From the NCBI GenBank assembly GCA_943788165.1, contig CALSPF010000002.1, positions 62,001 to 126,000 of the forward strand: 64,000 bases of DNA. Direction: 5' to 3'. The translations under genes and the position numbers were made by a program. Below the pieces are notes generated by a model. It was not told the DNA's origin and did no database searches. It worked only from the letters and a program-made list of their open reading frames with translations. Numbering within the stretch: position 1 is the first letter of the stretch; every line of letters starts with the position of its first letter. Positions 45,430 through 54,531 of the stretch are shown piece after piece. The DNA is from an uncultured Flavobacteriaceae bacterium (GTDB lineage: Bacteria > Bacteroidota > Bacteroidia > Flavobacteriales > Flavobacteriaceae).

Positions 45430-45987
45430 TTATTGAATACTAACTGGAAAGTCTAATTCAACATCAGTAGATCCACCTAAAGCAGATCTTGTACTTCCCG
45501 ATTTTGAAGAAGGTTCATGAATTAGGAAGGCACGAATGGTTCCACTCCCAGCATCCCCAACAGTCCAAGCTGTTTTCAAGTTAATTGATACGCCATCTGC
45601 ATCAACTACGTCGTTACTGGCCGCAGAAATACTAACCGCTGCTGATACTACTTCATAAAACACAAAGTGTTCGTCAGCTTCGTCAATAACTTCTTCTGTA
45701 ATATCTTCTACATCTCCTGGATCAGAAGCATCGAAGAAATGAATACTTGCCTGATAGGTTGAATTAGTTGTTAAGTTAAGCGTTGGTATAGTTTCTCCCT
45801 CATTCCAAGTATAGGAAGTAGAGGCACCTGCTGAGTCAGTAATGGCAAGCGTTACTCGATTAATAACTTCTTCTTCATTAATTTCTTCAGGTGTATCATC
45901 GTCTTTTGAACATTGTGCAAAAACGAAGATTAATAGTAAAGCAAAAATAGAGCGTAACACGCTAGGGGTATAAATAGATAATTTCAT
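45430..45987 (-). CDS. surface/periplasmic lipoprotein of unknown function, linked to the metal receptor
   Basis: 185 residues with a lipoprotein signal peptide and lipobox FAQC (Cys followed by SKDDD), then an acidic stretch (TPEEINEEEVINRVTLAI) and a beta-rich body including ITEEVIDEADEHFVFYEV and SALGGSTDVELDFPVSIQ at the end. I recall similar proteins beside metal-type TonB receptors in Flavobacteriia, where they could bind the ligand at the surface; this is inference. Its gene is 30 bp downstream of the His-rich gene. Confidence 0.75.
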   Translation of the reverse strand: MKLSIYTPSVLRSIFALLLIFVFAQCSKDDDTPEEINEEEVINRVTLAITDSAGASTSYTWNEGETIPTLNLTTNSTYQASIHFFDASDPGDVEDITEEVIDEADEHFVFYEVVSAAVSISAASNDVVDADGVSINLKTAWTVGDAGSGTIRAFLIHEPSSKSGSTRSALGGSTDVELDFPVSIQ

Positions 45988-46017
45988 TGTATTTAATTTA
46001 TTGTTAACGATATAGTT

Positions 46018-46350
46018 TTAAACGAAAAACAATAAAGTGGGCGGACCACGCAAAAGAATATGACTGGTTTCAGAACTGAAAAGCTCTTGAGTATATTTTG
46101 TTACTTTAGTAGCATCTGCTTTTTCTACCAAGGGTGTTGTTGGAGCGAGAGCCACCAAAGTAAATGGCGTGGTAAAAACAAAGATCAGGGCACAACTCAG
46201 TTCGCTTTCGTGAAAATGAGTCTTAGTCTCCGAACAAATGCGTTCCTCATGATGATTGTCGGTTAGGTGCATCCATTGATGTATACTGGGAAGGAAAAAT
46301 GTCCCCAACAAACAAAACGAAACCAAAAAAGCACCTAAACGTGTTTTCAT
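46018..46350 (-). CDS. small exported His/Cys-rich protein, putative metal binding
   Basis: 110 residues. The N-terminal hydrophobic segment (LGAFLVSFCLLGTFFL) is a signal peptide or anchor. It is followed by a cluster of potential metal ligands: His24, His28, His33, His34, Cys39, His45, His47 and Cys53. The C-terminus ends in RGPPTLLFFV, a hydrophobic tail after an RGPP motif. First gene of the minus-strand cluster with the lipoprotein and receptor; divergent from the ABC exporter over 124 bp. Metal binding is inferred from composition and neighbours. Confidence 0.75.
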   Translation of the reverse strand: MKTRLGAFLVSFCLLGTFFLPSIHQWMHLTDNHHEERICSETKTHFHESELSCALIFVFTTPFTLVALAPTTPLVEKADATKVTKYTQELFSSETSHILLRGPPTLLFFV

Positions 46351-46474
46351 ATGATAAACTTATGCAAATTTAATCAAACCATCTGGACCAAACAGCAGAA
46401 TGAGCTTTTTTTAGGCTTTATTGATAGTTTGCATGCTTTGTTGATCTGGCCTGATTATCGTACTTTTAACAAGT

Positions 46475-48214
46475 ATGCAAGAAAAAAAGAAGGTTTCCTT
46501 TAAATGGGCGTTTAGGGAATACATATGGCCCAGAAGAAAAGTTGTTTCGATTGGTCTTTCCCTTATTATTGTTCGCAGTCTTTGTGGTCTGGTTCTGCCC
46601 TATGCCAGTAAAGCTTTAATTGACGATGTAATCCCCTCAAAAGACACCCAAGCATTGAGCTATTTATTAATTGCTGTTGGAATTGCTCTCTTGTTTCAAT
46701 CTCTAAGCTCCTTTTCGCTCACCCGTATTTTGAGTGTTGAGGCCCAGCATTTGATCTCAGTCTTAAGGGCAAATGTGCAAAAGAAATTATTGAAGCTTCC
46801 CATTCATTTTTTTGACAACCAAAAAGCAGGTGCCCTAGTGTCACGAGTAATGACAGATGTTGAAGGTGTTCGTAATTTGGTAGGAACTGGTTTAGTTCAA
46901 CTCATTGGAGGCTCAATTACTGCTGTAATTTCGTTGGTCATTTTAATCAATATCAATGGCTGGATGACCCTGTTTGTTTTACTTCCCGTAGGCGTTTTTG
47001 CCGTCATTGCTTTAAAAGCATTTGGTTACATACGACCCATCTTTCGCGATCGCGGAAAAATCAATGCTGAGGTAACTGGTCGCTTGACCGAAACCTTGAA
47101 TGGAATTCGTGTTATAAAAGGATTCAATGCAGAAGAACAAGAACAAAAGACATTTGAAAAAGGCGTAGAACGTTTATTTTTGAATGTCAAAAAAAGCCTC
47201 ACGGCAACTGCCTTTATGACTAGCGCGTCTACATTTTTACTAGGGATTGCCTCGGCAGGAATTATGGGGATTGGTGGTTATTTTATTATGCAAGGAAGCA
47301 TGACCTATGGAGAGTTTGTTTCCTTCACCCTTTTTCTCGGCTTTATGATTGCTCCCATTGTTCAGATGAGCAATATTGGTAGTCAACTCACTGAAGCTTT
47401 TGCGGGTCTAGACCGCACCCAAGAATTGATGGACACTGCAGAGGAAGACGATCCGTCCATAAGAACAAATCACCTGAAACAAGTGAATGGAAAGATTGTT
47501 TTTGAGAACGTTTCTTTTGCTTATGAAGCCAATAAAGAAGTACTGCATTCCGTTTCTTTTACAGCAAATAAAGGAAGTGTCATTGCGCTTGTTGGGTCGT
47601 CCGGCTCAGGGAAGTCAACCATTGCTGGTTTAGCTTCTGGCTTTTTAGCTCCCAATAAAGGGACCGTTTTGATTGATGGCCAGGATCTGTCAAAAATTAA
47701 TCTTCGCAGTTTTCGCAAACATTTAGGGGTGGTTTTACAAGACGACTTTTTATATGAAGGAACCATCAAAGAGAATATCTTATTCCCTCGTCCAAATGCT
47801 TCGGATGAAGAGGTTTTAGCCGCTGCAAAAGGGGCATATGTCACAGAATTTACCGATCGATTTGATGGTGGCTTGGACACCCTAATTGGCGAAAGAGGAG
47901 TTAAATTATCTGGAGGGCAGCGTCAACGCATCTCCATTGCACGCGCCTTATTAGCACAACCCGATGTCGTCATTTTAGACGAAGCAACCTCTAACCTTGA
48001 TACCGAAAGCGAGCGTTATATTCAAGATAGCTTGAGCGTTCTCATGAAGGATCGTACAACGCTGGTCATTGCGCACCGCTTGAGCACCATTCAAAAAGCT
48101 GATCAAATCTTAGTCATTGAAAAGGGTGAAATTGTGGAAAAAGGCAAGCACCAAGAATTGCTCGAAAAACAAGGTCGTTACTTTGAGTTATACACCTATC
48201 AAACCCGTATGTAA
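46475..48214 (+). CDS. ABC transporter, fused permease and ATP-binding protein (exporter type)
   Basis: 579 residues, a half-transporter that should dimerise. Six transmembrane helices (about residues 20-320) precede the nucleotide-binding domain: Walker A VGSSGSGKST, Q-loop VVLQDDFLYEG, signature LSGGQRQR, Walker B VVILDEATSNLD and the H-loop IAHRLST. It resembles MsbA/lipid or multidrug exporters; the substrate is undetermined. TTTG near 46437 and TACTTTTA near 46460 could be its promoter. Confidence 0.95.
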   Translation: MQEKKKVSFKWAFREYIWPRRKVVSIGLSLIIVRSLCGLVLPYASKALIDDVIPSKDTQALSYLLIAVGIALLFQSLSSFSLTRILSVEAQHLISVLRANVQKKLLKLPIHFFDNQKAGALVSRVMTDVEGVRNLVGTGLVQLIGGSITAVISLVILININGWMTLFVLLPVGVFAVIALKAFGYIRPIFRDRGKINAEVTGRLTETLNGIRVIKGFNAEEQEQKTFEKGVERLFLNVKKSLTATAFMTSASTFLLGIASAGIMGIGGYFIMQGSMTYGEFVSFTLFLGFMIAPIVQMSNIGSQLTEAFAGLDRTQELMDTAEEDDPSIRTNHLKQVNGKIVFENVSFAYEANKEVLHSVSFTANKGSVIALVGSSGSGKSTIAGLASGFLAPNKGTVLIDGQDLSKINLRSFRKHLGVVLQDDFLYEGTIKENILFPRPNASDEEVLAAAKGAYVTEFTDRFDGGLDTLIGERGVKLSGGQRQRISIARALLAQPDVVILDEATSNLDTESERYIQDSLSVLMKDRTTLVIAHRLSTIQKADQILVIEKGEIVEKGKHQELLEKQGRYFELYTYQTRM

Positions 48215-48297
48215 AACAGAAAAGAATAAGCCGTGCTTTGATTCCTAAAAAAAATTATACATTTAGCTAGTCTAAACACGCAATACGCTTACTTCAC

Positions 48298-48942
48298 ATG
48301 CAAAAAATTCAATTTTTCTTTATGGCCTTTCTACTTCCTTTGGGATTAATGGCACAGGTGTATTCTTTCACTGAAGGGCCTAAAACCCATCGTGTTTTCA
48401 TGGATGAAAGCTACTTGGTAGAAACGGTATTCAATACAGAAGATGGTTTTTTTATCTTCTCTAGAGGGGGATATTTCACCATGGAAAAAGATCGTTTTAA
48501 GGTACAGTTTGAATTCAATTCTAATTTTGAAAAAGACAGCCTCACGTATAAAAAATATGATCGTGGAGCCAGCTGGAAAAACATCTCTACTCTCGACCAA
48601 AACCTAGAAGGAAAATGGTTAATGGCCGGTCGGGTTAAGCCCGAAGGTGAGCAACGAAGAGATTTAACACGATCGCGTAAAACCATGAAAATATTACTCA
48701 ATGGCTATTTTCAGTGGATTGCCTTTGACACAGCAAACATGAGCTTTAAAGGAACAGGAGGAGGGACCTACACGGCCAAAGATGGTGCCTATGTTGAAAC
48801 CTTAGACTATTTTTCGCGTGACCCCCAAAAAGTTGGGAAAGTCCTCCCCTTCGAATACCGTCAAAATAAAGACGACTGGTACCACAAAGGGTTTACCAGT
48901 AAAGGCGAGCCAATGCATGAAATTTGGCACAAAAGAAATTAA
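48298..48942 (+). CDS. exported lipocalin-like protein of unknown function
   Basis: 214 residues: signal peptide ending GLMAQ, then beta-strand-rich sequence with FSRGGYFTMEKDRFKVQFEF, ILLNGYFQWIAFDTANMSF, FKGTGGGTYTAKDG and FTSKGEPMHEIWHKRN. This pattern resembles small secreted or membrane proteins found beside amidohydrolases in Flavobacteriia. It lies 23 bp before the ATG of the TolB/amidohydrolase gene, so it is probably coexpressed with it. Confidence 0.75.
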   Translation: MQKIQFFFMAFLLPLGLMAQVYSFTEGPKTHRVFMDESYLVETVFNTEDGFFIFSRGGYFTMEKDRFKVQFEFNSNFEKDSLTYKKYDRGASWKNISTLDQNLEGKWLMAGRVKPEGEQRRDLTRSRKTMKILLNGYFQWIAFDTANMSFKGTGGGTYTAKDGAYVETLDYFSRDPQKVGKVLPFEYRQNKDDWYHKGFTSKGEPMHEIWHKRN

Positions 48943-48965
48943 TGACCATTCAACAACACTTTATT

Positions 48966-51900
48966 ATGAAAAAAATAATTTTTAGTCTATTTGCCTTTGC
49001 GGTAACTTCAACCGGCTGGACACAGAAGAAAGATAAAAAAGACCTACCCCTAGAAGCCAGCCGAACTGTCACCATCTCAACTGATCAAGGAACGTGGCTT
49101 TCGCTCGATGTTCATCCAGATGGGTCAAAAATTATCTTCGATCTATTAGGCGATTTATACGAACTCCCCATTAGCGGAGGAAAGGCGATGCGCCTAACCG
49201 AAGGGCTCGCTTTTGATTCTCAGCCTAAATATTCTCCCGATGGCAATTCCATTCTTTTCTTGTCGGACAGAAGCGGAGGAAATAATGCCTGGATCATTGA
49301 TCGCAAAAAAGAAGACACCATTCAACTCACCAAAGGGAACACCTCCAAAATGCAATCGGCAGACTGGTCTCCCGATGGAAATTATGTTGCTGTAAGTAAA
49401 GGAACGCGTAATTTTAAATTACATCTCTACCACAAAGACGGCGGAGGAGGAGCCCAGCTAATTAAAAAACCCGATAATTTAAAAATATCTGAACCGACCT
49501 TTGGTGCAAACGGAAGGCATATTTGGTTTTCGCAACGCACAGGGGCATGGCAATATAATGCCCGTTTGCCTCAATACCAATTAGCAACTTATGATCGTGA
49601 GGACGGAAAAAAAGAAGTCATGACTTCTCGTTATGGTTCGGCCTTTACGCCCACACTTTCACCTGATGGTAAGTGGTTGGTCTATGGAAGTCGATACAAT
49701 GACCAAACAGGTCTAGTAAAACGCAACCTAGCAACGAAAGAAGAGAACTGGTTGGCCTATCCTGTTCAACGAGACGAACAAGAATCGATCGCTCCTTTAG
49801 GGGTTTTACCTGCCATGTCGTTTACGCCTGACAGTAGATCGGTAGTGGCTTCCTATGGTGGGAAAATTTACCGTATTCCAATAGAAGGCGGAGAAGCAAT
49901 AAATATTCCTTTTCAAATCAATGAAGAAGTAGCGCTAGGTCCACAACTGAAATTTGATTATCCCATTGAAGACACCCCAACCTTTGATGTAAACCAAATT
50001 CGTGACGCCCAAGTTTCACCTGATGGAACGGCGATCGTTTTTACTGCCTTGAACAAGCTCTATTGGATGAGTTTCAAGGATAAGCAGCCCAAGCGTCTCA
50101 CCGGTTTTTCCTTTACTGAGGCTATGCCCACTTGGAATCCAAATGGTCGCGAAGTTGCCTTTGTTAGTTGGGATGATGAGAAAGGTGGCCAAGTATACAA
50201 AGTAAGGGTAGACAAAGCTGCTAAGCCTATCCAGCTAACCACAGAATCAGCCGTATATACTCAGCCTGCATGGGGTTCAACCAACAAAATAGCAGTCTTT
50301 AAAGGTGCGGCACAACAATTTAAAGATGCCGATGGACCACGTGCATTTCAACAAAAATCGAACTTGGTTTGGCTAAATGCAAATGCAGCAGGAAAGACCA
50401 ACTTAGTGACCAAAGCTAGAGGGCTTTCCAACCCTCATTTTGCCCAAAATGACGATCGAATTTACCTCAACTCTTCGAATGGCTTGATCTCAATGCGTTG
50501 GGATGGAAAAGATCGCAAAAAATATGTACAAGTAGACGGGATTACGGTCTATGGCTCTTCCTATGATGAAAATCATTTGTTGGCTGATTCCCCCAAGGCT
50601 CCAGCCAAAAAACCGGCAAAAGCAAACACCATCTTACGTGCTCCTAAAGGAGACTATGCTTTGGCGCAAATCAACAACGATATCTATGTAGTAACCATTC
50701 CCTATGTGGGGGCAGACGGTGCCAAAGTAAATGTAAAAGATGCTTCTAAGGCAGCTTTCCCTTCCCGTAAACTAACCAAATTTGGCGGACAGTTTCCTTC
50801 ATGGAATAGTACTGGAAATGTGGTCTATTGGACCCTAGGGAAAACCCTTTTCCGCTATGACATAACGGCAGCAGAAGCAAACGAAAAGGCGCAAAAAGAA
50901 GCAAAAGAAGCGGCTAAGAAAGAGGAAAAAGATGATGAATCTGACACCGCCGAAACTGTAGCTTCAATTGAAACAGATGACGAAGAAGAGGAAGAGGAAG
51001 ACGCTATAGAAGACTATCAGGCAAAAGAATTGGACTTAATTGTTAAAGCAAATCGCGCCATAGCAAAAGGAACGCTTGTTTTACAAAACGCAACCTTGAT
51101 TACCATGAAGGGAGATGAAATCATTCAAAACGGAACGGTGGTTATCACGGATAATCGAATTACTGCCGTAGGTACTTCCAATGAGGTTGAGATTCCCACT
51201 GGAGCAAAAATCATGGATCTTAAAGGCAAGTATATTGTTCCCGGTTTTGTCGACACCCATGCCCACATGTGGCCTACTTGGGGCTTACACAAAAGTCATG
51301 TTTGGGTCTATGCCGCCAACTTGGCCTATGGAGTGACCACGACCCGAGATCCACAAACAGCTACCACCGATGTTTTGACCTATGCCGATATGGTAGAAGC
51401 CGGACAAATTCCTGGGCCACGTATTTACTCTACTGGACCTGGAGTAGGTTATTGGGGCTATAACATCAAAAGTTTAGATCATGCGCGCGATATACTAATG
51501 CAGTACTCTAAATACTACAACACCAAAACCATCAAGATGTACTTGACCGGAAACAGACAACATCGTCAGTGGATTATTCAAGCGGCAAAAGAACAAGAAT
51601 TGATGCCTACAACAGAAGGTGGATTAGACTTTAAATTAAACGTAACGCAAATATTAGATGGCTATCCTGGGCACGAGCATTCGTTCCCCATTTATCCATT
51701 GTACAAAGACTTTATTGACTTTGTCGCTGGATCAAAAACAGCCTATACACCAACTCTTTTGGTTTCCTATGGCGGACCTTGGGCGGAAAATTATTTTTAT
51801 GCTACAGAAGATGTACAGGGCGATGCAAAAATAAATCGCTTTACCCCTAAGTCTGAATTGGACGCAAAATCGCGTCGTCGAAATGCAGGCTGGTTCATGG

Positions 51901-52331
51901 AAGAAGAATATGTTTTTGAAGATCATGCGGTCTTTGTAAAAGACCTTGTGGCTGCTGGCGGGTTGGCTGGCGTGGGTTCTCACGGACAATTACAAGGATT
52001 AGGCTTTCACTGGGAAATGTGGAGCATGCAGGCTGGCGGTATTTCAGAACACGATATGCTTAAGGTAGCCACCGTAATTGGGTCAGAAGCCTTGGGTCTT
52101 TCGAAGGATATCGGAAGTATTGAAAACGGAAAACTTGCGGACTTGGTTATTCTAAATCAAAACCCGCTTGAAAACATTCGTCATACCAATTCAGTCAAGC
52201 TTGTGGTTAAAAATGGTTTTGTCTACGAAGGAGACAGTTTAAACACCGTTTATCCTGAAGCTAAAACCCAAGACTATCCTTGGACACAAGCTGCTCCTTC
52301 AGCTGAATTACCCGGTGTAGGAAAAGAATAA
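48966..52331 (+). CDS. secreted TolB-propeller / amidohydrolase fusion protein
   Basis: 1121 residues from ATG 48966, which starts a signal peptide (KKIIFSLFAFAVTSTG). The first 620 residues or so are a TolB/WD40-like beta-propeller with repeated SPDGxxxxF motifs (LDVHPDGSKIIFDLLG, KYSPDGNSILFLSD, DWSPDGNYVAVSK). An acidic linker (about residues 656-690, DDEEEEEEDAIEDYQ) leads to an amidohydrolase domain: VDTHAHMW with His765 and His767 as metal ligands, later GVGSHGQ and the terminal GKLADLVILNQNP. Substrate unknown; peptide- or cyclic-amide-like compounds are possible. Confidence 0.9.
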   Translation: MKKIIFSLFAFAVTSTGWTQKKDKKDLPLEASRTVTISTDQGTWLSLDVHPDGSKIIFDLLGDLYELPISGGKAMRLTEGLAFDSQPKYSPDGNSILFLSDRSGGNNAWIIDRKKEDTIQLTKGNTSKMQSADWSPDGNYVAVSKGTRNFKLHLYHKDGGGGAQLIKKPDNLKISEPTFGANGRHIWFSQRTGAWQYNARLPQYQLATYDREDGKKEVMTSRYGSAFTPTLSPDGKWLVYGSRYNDQTGLVKRNLATKEENWLAYPVQRDEQESIAPLGVLPAMSFTPDSRSVVASYGGKIYRIPIEGGEAINIPFQINEEVALGPQLKFDYPIEDTPTFDVNQIRDAQVSPDGTAIVFTALNKLYWMSFKDKQPKRLTGFSFTEAMPTWNPNGREVAFVSWDDEKGGQVYKVRVDKAAKPIQLTTESAVYTQPAWGSTNKIAVFKGAAQQFKDADGPRAFQQKSNLVWLNANAAGKTNLVTKARGLSNPHFAQNDDRIYLNSSNGLISMRWDGKDRKKYVQVDGITVYGSSYDENHLLADSPKAPAKKPAKANTILRAPKGDYALAQINNDIYVVTIPYVGADGAKVNVKDASKAAFPSRKLTKFGGQFPSWNSTGNVVYWTLGKTLFRYDITAAEANEKAQKEAKEAAKKEEKDDESDTAETVASIETDDEEEEEEDAIEDYQAKELDLIVKANRAIAKGTLVLQNATLITMKGDEIIQNGTVVITDNRITAVGTSNEVEIPTGAKIMDLKGKYIVPGFVDTHAHMWPTWGLHKSHVWVYAANLAYGVTTTRDPQTATTDVLTYADMVEAGQIPGPRIYSTGPGVGYWGYNIKSLDHARDILMQYSKYYNTKTIKMYLTGNRQHRQWIIQAAKEQELMPTTEGGLDFKLNVTQILDGYPGHEHSFPIYPLYKDFIDFVAGSKTAYTPTLLVSYGGPWAENYFYATEDVQGDAKINRFTPKSELDAKSRRRNAGWFMEEEYVFEDHAVFVKDLVAAGGLAGVGSHGQLQGLGFHWEMWSMQAGGISEHDMLKVATVIGSEALGLSKDIGSIENGKLADLVILNQNPLENIRHTNSVKLVVKNGFVYEGDSLNTVYPEAKTQDYPWTQAAPSAELPGVGKE

Positions 52332-52335
52332 ACGA

Positions 52336-53052
52336 CTACTTTTCTGTAGGAAGCGTTAACACATCAGTGCCCAAATATGCGTTAGCTTGGTTGGTATACC
52401 AAGACCGCGTTTTGGGCATTTTTATGCCTTGAACGATTTCCTCTCCTGAGAGTAAAATATATTCGCCATCGTTCTTCGATTCGTCATGATAAAATTGATA
52501 GTGCCGCATAGCATAAGTCTTTTTGTCAAAATAGAAATACCAACTGTCTTTTCCAACGGCAGCATCATAGGTCACTTTTAAACATAAAAACGATTCTCCA
52601 TTGAGTGATTTAGTATAAACCTTATCCTCTAGTTGCGTTCCTGGATCCTTTAATTTCATGGGTAGCCCATAGAGGTATACATAATAGTCTCTCATTTTAG
52701 TCGTCCGCTCACAGTTCAATCGGTGCTTTGCGGCAACTTCCTCAGTAAAGGTAGTGCTCCCTTCATACCAGTGAGTACAGTTTCCCTTATCAATGGCCGA
52801 GGCGGTGGTTATCCCATCAATGGTTACGGTACTTTTAAAATATTCTGCCAGAAAATTAAGTTGAATGGTCGTTGTTCGTTTTGGTCGCTTTGGGATTTCC
52901 ATCACCACATGGAATGATGCCTCGAGGCTGTTCCAATTTCCTTCTGGATCGTGGTAAGCAATGCTTTTTTCGAGTAATTGATTCGCCGTTAAGGACTGTG
53001 CTTGTCCCAATATCGAAACAAATAGAAAACAAAATAGAACCCCTTTTTTCAT
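52336..53052 (-). CDS. DUF6503-like exported protein
   Basis: 238 residues: signal peptide ending LGQAQ, then SLTANQLLEKSIAYHDPEGN, and a LolA/LolB-like set of beta-strands (IQLNFLAEYFKSTVTIDG, WYFYFDKKTYAMRHYQFYHD, YILLSGEEIVQGIKMPKTRS). I believe it belongs to DUF6503. Function unknown; the fold suggests lipid or lipoprotein binding in the periplasm. It follows the M20 hydrolase gene on the same strand by 1 bp. Confidence 0.7.
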   Translation of the reverse strand: MKKGVLFCFLFVSILGQAQSLTANQLLEKSIAYHDPEGNWNSLEASFHVVMEIPKRPKRTTTIQLNFLAEYFKSTVTIDGITTASAIDKGNCTHWYEGSTTFTEEVAAKHRLNCERTTKMRDYYVYLYGLPMKLKDPGTQLEDKVYTKSLNGESFLCLKVTYDAAVGKDSWYFYFDKKTYAMRHYQFYHDESKNDGEYILLSGEEIVQGIKMPKTRSWYTNQANAYLGTDVLTLPTEK

Positions 53053-53053
53053 C

Positions 53054-54469
53054 TTAGTTACGGTAATTTAAGGCAGGTTCGCGGTCTCCCAATAAAGGAG
53101 TGTACTTGAAGTCTTCCCCTCGCGTTTCTAAAAATTCCTTTTTGGCTGCTTCAATAATTGAGGGGTCGTCAAATAACTGCATACCTGTAAGCGCAAGCGT
53201 TTTTGCTGCCACCATCATTCCTTTTACCCCAATAGAGGTTCCTCCTGCGGCAACTGCTTGCCAGCTGTGTGCTGGCGTTCCAGGCACCCAAGTCGCTGCT
53301 CTAAAACCAGCTGTGGGCACCGCATAGCTAACATCGCCTACATCAGTCGAACCACCAGCAGCAGCACCCACATCATAGGGTTGAACCCCTTCCACATACT
53401 CCATAGATTTTGGATTAATGAGGGTTTTAGAAATCTCATCTGCAAAGCGTTTTTCTTCTTCCGAATAGGTGTATCCTCCAATGGTAGTCAAGTTTTGGTG
53501 CACTCTTCGCTGCAACTGATCTAGAAATAAAAGATCATGGGTTCCGCCAATCATTTCATAATCCATGGTTGTTTCGGTTCCCAGAGCAGCACCTTTGGCT
53601 GCTTTTACAATTCGATCAAATAACTTAACGACCTCATCGCGCTTTGGGTGACGAGAATAATAATATACTTCAGCAAAGTCAGGAATAACATTCGGTGCTT
53701 CTCCTCCTCGGGTAATAACATAGTGTATACGGGCTGTCATGTCCATATGTTCCCGCATTAGGTTGGTCATATAGTTCATGGCTTCAACCGCATCGAGTGC
53801 AGAACGTCCTTCTTGGGGAGCAGCAGCAGCATGAGCAGAGCGTCCATAAAAACGAAATTTAGCCGATTTATTGGCCAATGCTGGACGTGGGTTTGCCGCG
53901 TTTTTACTATCCGAATGCCAGTGCAAGGCAACATCAACATCGTCAAACAATCCGGCACGGGTCATATACACTTTTCCAGAGCCTCCTTCTTCTGCAGGAC
54001 AGCCATAAAAGCGAACTGTTCCTTTGATTTTATTTTTCTTGATGTAATTTTTTAAACTAATGGCCGCAGCAGCAGAAGCTGTCCCAAACAAATGATGTCC
54101 ACAAGCATGACCCGCTTTCCCTTCGTTGGAAACTTGATAGGTAACTGCCTTTTGCGAAATACCTGGCAAGGCATCATATTCACCAAGGATGGCCACCACA
54201 GGGCCCCCGTTATTGTATTCGGCAATAAACGCAGTAGGTATTCCCGCTACTCCTTTAGTAATTGTAAAGCCATCGTCTTCAAGTGTTTGTTGTAAAAGTG
54301 CACTACTTTTTTCTTCTTGATAACCCATTTCAGCATAGTCCCAAATAGTCATGGCGACCTTGGAAAAACGATCCTTGTTTTGATCTAATTGGTTCAGATA
54401 AGTTTGATGATTCTGTGAAAACCCTAGGGCAGAAATTAATAATCCGAATAGTATATAGTTCGGTCGCAT
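53054..54469 (-). CDS. exported M20/M40-family amidohydrolase (AbgB-like)
   Basis: 471 residues with an N-terminal signal sequence (NYILFGLLISALGFSQ). M20 metallopeptidase motifs: GEYDALPG, KAGHACGHHLFGTAS (zinc ligands), PAEEGGSGKVYM, and a dimerisation insert GRSAHAAAAPQEGRSALDAV. It most resembles aminobenzoyl-glutamate/N-acyl amino acid hydrolases of the AbgB type. The signal peptide implies periplasmic action, unlike cytoplasmic AbgB. Confidence 0.9.
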   Translation of the reverse strand: MRPNYILFGLLISALGFSQNHQTYLNQLDQNKDRFSKVAMTIWDYAEMGYQEEKSSALLQQTLEDDGFTITKGVAGIPTAFIAEYNNGGPVVAILGEYDALPGISQKAVTYQVSNEGKAGHACGHHLFGTASAAAAISLKNYIKKNKIKGTVRFYGCPAEEGGSGKVYMTRAGLFDDVDVALHWHSDSKNAANPRPALANKSAKFRFYGRSAHAAAAPQEGRSALDAVEAMNYMTNLMREHMDMTARIHYVITRGGEAPNVIPDFAEVYYYSRHPKRDEVVKLFDRIVKAAKGAALGTETTMDYEMIGGTHDLLFLDQLQRRVHQNLTTIGGYTYSEEEKRFADEISKTLINPKSMEYVEGVQPYDVGAAAGGSTDVGDVSYAVPTAGFRAATWVPGTPAHSWQAVAAGGTSIGVKGMMVAAKTLALTGMQLFDDPSIIEAAKKEFLETRGEDFKYTPLLGDREPALNYRN

Positions 54470-54531
54470 ATTGATATATTTCTACTAAAAATAGCGAAAA
54501 TATAGGAATAAACGACACTTCAATTCGTGGA

